Positions 58,301 through 64,000 of a DNA stretch of 64,000 bases are shown here, piece by piece; position 1 is the first letter of the stretch; every line of letters starts with the position of its first letter. Under the pieces are notes generated by a model. It saw nothing but the letters and a program-made list of their open reading frames with translations. It made no database searches and had not been told where the DNA came from. Both the position numbers and the translations under genes were made by a program. The DNA comes from Nematostella vectensis (taxonomy: Eukaryota; Cnidaria; Anthozoa; Actiniaria; Edwardsiidae), in assembly GCF_932526225.1 (NCBI RefSeq), contig NC_064047.1, positions 6,881,501 to 6,945,500 of the forward strand. The letters run 5' to 3'.

Positions 58301-61300
58301 TGTTAGTTAAAAAAAAAAACAGCGATCAGCATCCGCAATCTTGGATCCGCCATCTTGGATCCGCCATCTTGGATCCACCATCTTGGATCAAACTCAGCGC
58401 GACTGAGTTTGAAGCAATTTGTGCTTGTTTTGAAGAAGGGCCCGAGTTAGTCTCCTATGCAAATGCTTTGACCTCTGTCACGCTAGCGTATAGTGTGACC
58501 AATTAAATTCAAAATGGCAAGATGTATCCGCCATCTTGGATTTAATGAAAGTTATTGATTTTAATCGATAAAAAACTGGGTGGCAAAATCTAAAGCTTTT
58601 GGCAATATTTAATCTTCGTTTTATGTTGTATTAATGATTTCAGGTGGATATGAATGTTTTTTTCGCTATTTTTACAAGCACTTTTTCGAGAAGGTCAAAA
58701 ATCAACAAAAAATGCACACCACCCCTCCCCCTAAAATAGGGATGCGAATATTTTTGTGTTTTTTCAAAACTAGGTATAAAACTTTTATATGAAAAGGATT
58801 TACGTTGAGCACGTCGTATTAATACTTGATCTTAACAAGTGAAAGCGTTTTAACTAATTTTCATTAAACCTATGACTCAAAACTTTGTTGCTATGGTTAC
58901 TAGGGTACACATATCTAAATTTTGTTTACACCAAACTGATCCCAAATCTTAGGAAATTAGATTTTAGGAAAATTCATCAAATTTTAATGCTCTAGCCATA
59001 CTAGTTCAAAAATTATTACAGGTCAATGGTGCTGGGGGCCTCTAAAGCCCCCACCCCCCACCCCCACAGTCTTAATAGGGTTAAGGCTGCTTTTTACAGG
59101 GTTTAATACAAACACGTCTTTATAGACAATGTACATCACTGCAAATTTCCACGACAGGATATATAAGGTTCCTCCTGTTTTAGTTCCTATTTTTTCCCGC
59201 TTTTGGGCTCGAGCGTGTAATTTCTGAAAACGAATAAAAAGATCTATATACATACTGAGGAAGAGATTGACACAATTTGGTATAGCATGAAAGCATCCAT
59301 TGGCTTAATCATTTTCAGATGGGGCTAACATTGATTCATTATTGGCAGATTGGCCATCAAGCTTGGAGCAAAAATCAAAGTCAACGAGCAGAATATGCCT
59401 TTCAAGCAGGTGAGAGAAACACAGGTAGACAGAGCGACGGACAAACGGACAGACAGAGAACAGAAAGACATATCCACAGGCATCTAGAGTGTTTTTCTTT
59501 TTTTTCATTATTTTTATGAGCATCCTTTGGAAGAGCGGACTGAGGAACAGTTCAACCGGAACCGGAAGCCGCTAATTCTTGATCACGCCACAGAAAGCCC
59601 GAAATCAAAAAAAAAGCCTTTTCCCAATAAAAGACCCAAAACACTCGAGACTCCTGAGAAGCAGTCTAAGACAGAGACAGACTAACATTTCCGTTCTGGG
59701 TTTTAGATGGAAAATATCGGTAACTTTCTGTCACATTGCGGCCATCTTGGTGTTGCTTCTGGCGACCAGTTCCAGACCGCTGACCTGTACGATAACGCTA
59801 ATATGACATCGGTAGGTACCAAGACATCTGAGAGAGCAACATTCCAATCAATAGTTGTCGTTTTTCTAAATGCTCTTATACAGCCTGGGGCTCTCAAACA
59901 TTTGATCTGTTACGTGAGCCTCCAGGTCTCTCAAACATTTGATTTGTAACGTGAGCCTCCAGGTCTCTTTTCAAAATGGCAGTCAGAATTCTGTAAAAGA
60001 ATTCTGAAAGTTTGCGCCGAATGATTCTCGACAAAAGACAAAAGCGAAGCCCGAAAAAAAAAAGGGTAGAAGTTACTCCCAAAAATAGTATGTTAATAAA
60101 TATGCCTATTAAGTGCTCCCCGAACCACCACCCCCCCCCCCCCCAAACCAAGAAGTCTGTATTAAAACGATTACCAGTGCCTAACAGATTTGCATTGATT
60201 TTTCAGGTGATTTCATGTATTCATGCAGTTGGAAGAAAGGTAACTACAGAAAAAAAATGTCATTATATTTGCTTCTGTCCTTGCTATAAAAGGAACTACA
60301 GAAAAATATGTCATCATATTGCTTCTATCCTTGCTATAGAAGGTAACTACAGAATAAAATGTCATTTTATTGCTCTTATCCTTGCTATAAAGGGTATAAC
60401 CACGTGACATTGTCTTGTGCGGACTAAGAGGGCGCTTAGGGACAGACCATTTGATATTTGACGGGGGGAGGGGGGGAGTGGTTGAGTCCAAAAACATTCG
60501 ATCAAGGCTGCTCATCGATCAAGCAAAGTCTGGAAGAAAAATTGCCACATTCTTCGGGTAAAACTGTCCGGGATAAAAATGGAGCCAACTTTTAGTCACT
60601 CCCAAAGTCAATATCAAATGGTCCGTCACTAAAGCGACTAGCTTTGCAACCTACAGGGTGACAGTTCTATCACAGCTATCGCGATGATTGCTTCTTTTAA
60701 GGGGATACGTAGGCTGACACATTCTGTTTGTATGTATCTTTATCCGATTGTACGATGAGTCTATGAAACCGCTATGTGCCATTTTCAGCTCGTCTTTGAC
60801 ACGGTTGGGCATTCAGGACTGCATGAAATAGTCGAAACTATATTCCGATTTTAAGTCTACATGCTATACCATTTTACGACATTGTTTGTGATGTACAATA
60901 ACTGTTATCAGTCTTTCTTTCTTTTATATGGTACCACATCATTACGTGGGCCTTCGCCCATATAGTCCCTATACTCCTTGACCCTCTTCTATATAGCCCG
61001 TTCTCCCTAAATAGTTTGTACATTATTTGCCCCCTCGGATACCTTGAACCTCTCTTATATAAAGCCTCATGTCACTTCCTATATAGTTTCTAAAGTCCTT
61101 CACCCTCTTATATCCGTTCTCGCTAAAAAGTCTGTACTTTCTTTGCCCCCCTTCAATCACTTGAGTCTCTCCTAATAACTTACATCACTTCTCAAGAGTA
61201 ACTCTCTTGTATATATAGTAGCTTACTCCTAATACTTACATCACTTCTCAAGAGTAGCTCTCTTTTATAAAGTGGTTTACTCCCTTGCTCTTTATTTTAT

Positions 61301-61567
61301 ATAGTCCCTTTCTCCATTTACACTCCTCTATATAGTACCTGACTCTCCTGTCCCTCTTCTTTTTAGTGCCAGCTTATCAAGGACCTTGATATCCCCACAC
61401 TGGGACCAAAAGAGGCAGAAGCAAACGTTCGCGAGTTCACAGAGGAGCAGCTCCGCGCGGGCGAGTCTATCCTAGGTATGCAAGCCGGTCCGACACAGGA
61501 CCAGGTCGCCTCTCAATCCGGGGATCATTACGGGCGGGGTCGACAGATCACTGACCAGCATAAGTGA
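55327..61567 (+). CDS. TAGLN: Transgelin / calponin-family protein (6 exons, 196 aa)
   Basis: Exons: 55327-55377, 57461-57600, 59349-59409, 59707-59811, 60207-60239, 61367-61567. Phases match and the total is 591 nt. Start ATG 55327 sits in a good context (AAAAATGG); stop TGA is at 61565. Residues 20-150 form a single CH domain: QEEEARIWIEAVLGEKVFGG, VLKDGKILAR, KLGAKIKVNEQNMPFKQ, MENIGNFLSHCGHLGV and FQTADLYD. The TLGPKEAEANVREFTEEQLR segment follows, then one calponin-type repeat (ILGMQAGPTQDQVASQSGDH, YGRGRQI). The length matches transgelin/Mp20 (about 190-200 aa). Family members bind and bundle actin filaments in muscle and other contractile cells. One repeat rather than three separates it from calponin. 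Confidence 0.93.
56886..57184. mobile_element. MITE in transgelin intron 1
   Basis: GGGCTATCTGACTCCGAAAT and the following GAAGTCTAA at the left match the complement of the right end (CTGACTCCGAAATGAAGTCT; outer GGGCTAT). Length is ~299 bp; arms about 30 bp with a small insertion on one side. The rest of intron 1 (55378-56885) shows no gene. Confidence 0.7.
57601..59348. other. Transgelin intron 2
   Basis: GGATCCGCCATCTTGGATCC-type tandem units at 58336-58388, with one more CCGCCATCTTGGAT near 58530, resemble clustered YY1-type sites (CCATCTTG). GTCACGCTAGCGTATAGTGT at 58477-58496 is a near palindrome of the recurring GTCACGC family. No gene seen. Confidence 0.45.
60229..60395 (+). repeat. 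Donor-anchored ~55-bp array at transgelin exon 5 (3 copies)
   Basis: The donor AAAG/GTAACTACAG starts the first unit. Two more units repeat GGAACTACAG and AAGGTAACTACAG with ATGTCATnATATTGCTTCT and CCTTGCTATA between. Confidence 0.8.
60950..61366 (+). repeat. Acceptor-anchored degenerate array before transgelin exon 6
   Basis: Loose 45-60-bp units of TATATAGTCCCTATACTCCT, TGACCCTCTTC and TATATAGCCC run up to the last copy, TATATAGTACCTGACTCTCC followed by TGTCCCTCTTCTTTTTAG, whose end is the true polypyrimidine tract and acceptor. Confidence 0.65.
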
Positions 61568-61665
61568 ACACGTGATGCAGCACCGATGAACACGTGAAGC
61601 AGCACCGATGAACACGTGAAGCAGCATTAGTGAACACGCTGAGTAGCATAAATTAACACGAGCAC
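61562..61665 (+). repeat. 22-bp repeat in the transgelin 3' UTR (4-5 copies)
   Basis: GTGAACACGTGATGCAGCAC-type units begin at the stop codon itself (AAGTGAACACG). Three copies contain CACGTG. Confidence 0.8.
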
Positions 61666-61861
61666 CAACAAAATGGAAAACGTAGAGCAACAGAGGAGTT
61701 GATATATTTTGTTATTTTACTTGTTTACTTGTTAAAAATTGTGTCAAACAAAGATCAAACCGTAGGCTTGGAAATCTGATGTTTCCCAGTAATAAGAAAT
61801 TTTAAGTATCATTGGGATGGGTGGTCGAATCACTTAGTACATTAGACAAAAAAATATATTG

Positions 61862-61867
61862 AATAAA
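61862..61867 (+). promoter_or_regulatory. Poly(A) signal of the transgelin-like gene
   Basis: AATAAA about 295 nt after the stop codon. It is the first canonical hexamer downstream. Confidence 0.65.
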
Positions 61868-61909
61868 GAACACACATAATATTGAATCTTTTTTCCGTGC
61901 TTGCTGTCT

Positions 61910-62180
61910 TTGTTATTGACGGTTTTTTCTGTTGTTGTTGTTTCTTACGTTGTTATTGGCACTGCGTTTGTTTTTGTTGGTGATGATGTTGCCGTGGATG
62001 ATAATGATTTTTTGACTGCTGTTTTCGTTGATAGTTAAGTGGTTGTGTTGTTGGTGGTAATGGTGGTTGCGGTGTTGTTGTTTTTGGGGCTCTGTTATTG
62101 TAATGTTTGCCACTGCTGCTATTCTTGTTGATATTGATAAAATTGTTGTTGCTTTCGTCGTATTCGTCGCTGCTGTTAAT
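61910..62180. repeat. (GTT/GTTGTTATT)n low-complexity region
   Basis: Degenerate TTGTTGTTG and GGTGATG triplets. The antisense His/Asn/Gln-rich frames are artefacts. Confidence 0.65.
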
Positions 62181-62497
62181 CAATACTGATATTCCACTGA
62201 GGAAAAATTCAACCTCTGTTTTCTACAAAGAACAGTTCGTAAAATCAAGCTGGAGAAACAAATGCCTTGAGTGTGATATAAACTTATCTCAAACACATGA
62301 AATATAAATATACATTTGGTAGGAAAAAAATCCCCCTTAGCCGAAAAGAAATAATCTTTCATCTAACAATAGTTTTATAATTTTTGAATAACATATGTTT
62401 TGAGTACTTCCCTCCTCAGAAAATCTAGCTATACGGTGTTACGATGAAAAAATACAAAAAGCCCAAATAGTCGTGTTCGTCAACCAGAAGAATAATT

Positions 62498-62826
62498 ACA
62501 ATACACCAAAAGTTGGAATTCGACTGAAGAAGTCTTATTAAAGACGAAAATTTGGCAAAGTCGAATTCCAATTTTTGGTGTATTGTTACAATGAAAGAAT
62601 CAAAAAGCCCAAACTGTCGCGATCTCGTACCAGAACAATGAATACAATACACCAAAAACTGGAATTCGATTCTGCCAAATTTTCGTCTTTAATGAGACTT
62701 CTTCAGGGCAGACTCAGTCTTATTAAAGACAAAAATTTGGCAGACTCAATGAGTCTGCCCTGAAGAAGTCTCATTAATGACAAAAATTTGGCAGAATCGA
62801 ATTCCAGTTTTTGGTGTATTGTTACA
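62498..62826. mobile_element. Two tandem palindromic (fold-back) elements
   Basis: Palindrome 1 (62498-62584) pairs CAATACACCAAAAGTTGGAA with its complement. Palindrome 2 (62646-62821) has arms of about 72 nt running from CAATACACCAAAAACTGGAA to GGGCAGACTCA and back, around a 32-nt loop. Flanks repeat GTTACAATGAAAGAAT and CAAAAAGCCCAAA. Confidence 0.75.
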
Positions 62827-63542
62827 ATGAAAGATAAACACCTATTCCAAATAAGGCTGCGTAACCCGCAGTGCTTCATGGGTATCAAGTAAATAAGCAA
62901 ATAAGCGTAAATTAAATACAAATCCACGTTTTAAAATCTTTAGAATTCTTGTTTTCATTCTTATGGAAATTCACATGGCTTTCATATACAAGATATAAGT
63001 GTATATTAGAGAGTGGCTATCAGGTTTTGGGGTCAGTTTTCCATACAGCGTTATATGCACAGTTATCTGTCATCCTAGGGTGCCCGCACCGAAGCATTGT
63101 CCCCCCTTGGTATGCAACTCTAGGTTGTTTTTTTTTTCTCCTCTCCCTCTCAATATATATATGAATATAAAAAGAAAAGAAAAAGAAGAGTAATATTATA
63201 TCTCTAATGAAAACAAAAAACACAAAAAAACAACCTATGTAACACTTAATTTTGTGTGCAAATAAAAGATGTTTCTTTCTTTCTTTCAAATTACTTTAAA
63301 ACTGAAAATACAAATTGAACGGATAAGAAGGCTGCCGGTAGAACCTGGTCTTTAAATTGCCCTCAGTAAATACATGTAACATTAAACCGTTATCGCGAGA
63401 ATGAGAATACATCTCGAAAAGCAAACTTTGTCGGTGTTGGTTAATTAAATTATAATGAAAAAGGAGATTCTTAAGTCGATAAAGTTTGTCATAAAACTAA
63501 AGAAAACAGACTAACATCTGCCCATTTTTGTTAAGTCACTCC

Positions 63543-64000
63543 ATGAATAACATGGAACCAATGAATATTTGGTCTTGCTATCACATTATTGGATTTAACT
63601 TTCTTTTTTTCTCTGCTGCTACATCTGATGAGCGCTTAGTCCAATGCGAGAAAATTAAGACGGGAGCTCTGAAGATTTTGTGCAGCGGTCAATGTAAGAC
63701 TTTCTATTGCCCCTACATTGGGCAGAGAAACAACGGCGACTCCATCTCGCAATACTGCTTTTGCACCGAGGACAAAGATTTCCCAGGGACAGATTTCTAC
63801 ACCGGGAAGAACGAATTTCATTTCTACGGTTGGAGGGGGATCGAGGAGGTTTCCAGTACGACTGATATTCCTGCGACAGAATTGAATAAAGGGGAAATCT
63901 CATCGACGACAATCGTGCCTTCTGTTCCGATCCCGACATCACTCGATATGCCATCACCTGATATATCATCCATAGAACCTTCCAGTACTAGCTTGCATAC
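63543..64000 (+). CDS. Secreted or membrane Cys-rich protein, 5' part only
   Basis: The open frame starts at ATG 63543 (alternatives at 63552 and 63561), after an in-frame TAA at 63498, and runs off the window end. NIWSCYHIIGFNFLFFSAAT looks like a signal peptide or anchor. Then come about 60 residues with seven cysteines (VQCEKIKTGALKILCSGQC, FYCPYIG, QYCFCTED), followed by a Ser/Thr/Pro-rich stalk (EVSSTTDIPATE; SSTTIVPSVPIPTSLDMPS). The layout suggests a small disulfide-bonded ectodomain on a glycosylated stalk. I do not recognise the family. A first exon ending beyond the window is likely. Confidence 0.55.
   Translation, partial: MNNMEPMNIWSCYHIIGFNFLFFSAATSDERLVQCEKIKTGALKILCSGQCKTFYCPYIGQRNNGDSISQYCFCTEDKDFPGTDFYTGKNEFHFYGWRGIEEVSSTTDIPATELNKGEISSTTIVPSVPIPTSLDMPSPDISSIEPSSTSLH

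Overview
This is a stretch of animal nuclear DNA. Genes have many short exons with GT-AG introns, AATAAA poly(A) signals, and LINE, SINE and MITE debris. Gene content and intron texture suggest a cnidarian, possibly a sea anemone; that species guess is inference. I rebuilt three spliced genes exon by exon. In each the exon phases agree and the summed coding length divides by three.

Layout. (1) About 1-3361: GC-rich, compact, virus-like DNA. It holds a decayed protein-primed family B DNA polymerase N-terminus, a RING protein and small unknown ORFs, and looks like the end of an old Polinton/Maverick or adintovirus insertion. (2) 4337-31979, plus strand: a dystrophin-like gene of 22 exons and 1066 aa. 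It has two CH domains, a low-complexity linker and about four spectrin-type repeats, then stops without the dystrophin C-terminus. Its introns hold an antisense LINE, a SINE, two inverted TTAA-flanked MITEs and many tandem arrays. (3) 53818-32492, minus strand: an ECT2L-like gene of 29 exons and 1053 aa, with F-box, middle, DH (RhoGEF) and PH regions. It converges tail to tail with the dystrophin-like gene. (4) 55327-61567, plus strand: a transgelin/calponin-family gene of 6 exons and 196 aa, divergent from ECT2L. (5) 63543 to the window end: the start of a secreted or membrane Cys-rich protein, unrecognised.

The most striking signal is that many intronic minisatellites in all three genes start exactly at a splice junction. 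Several contain a piece of the neighbouring exon plus its splice site. The largest is about 55 tandem copies of 55 bp carrying most of dystrophin-like exon 2 and its CAG/GTAAGA donor (5460-8510). Others sit at exons 6a, 6b, 7 and 18 of that gene, at exons 4, 20, 21 and 26 of ECT2L, and at exons 5 and 6 of the transgelin gene. Splice-site duplication therefore looks recurrent in this genome.

All three rebuilt genes belong to actin-cytoskeleton biology: an actin-binding spectrin-family protein, a Rho-GEF and a small CH/calponin protein. Whether their adjacency matters is unknown.
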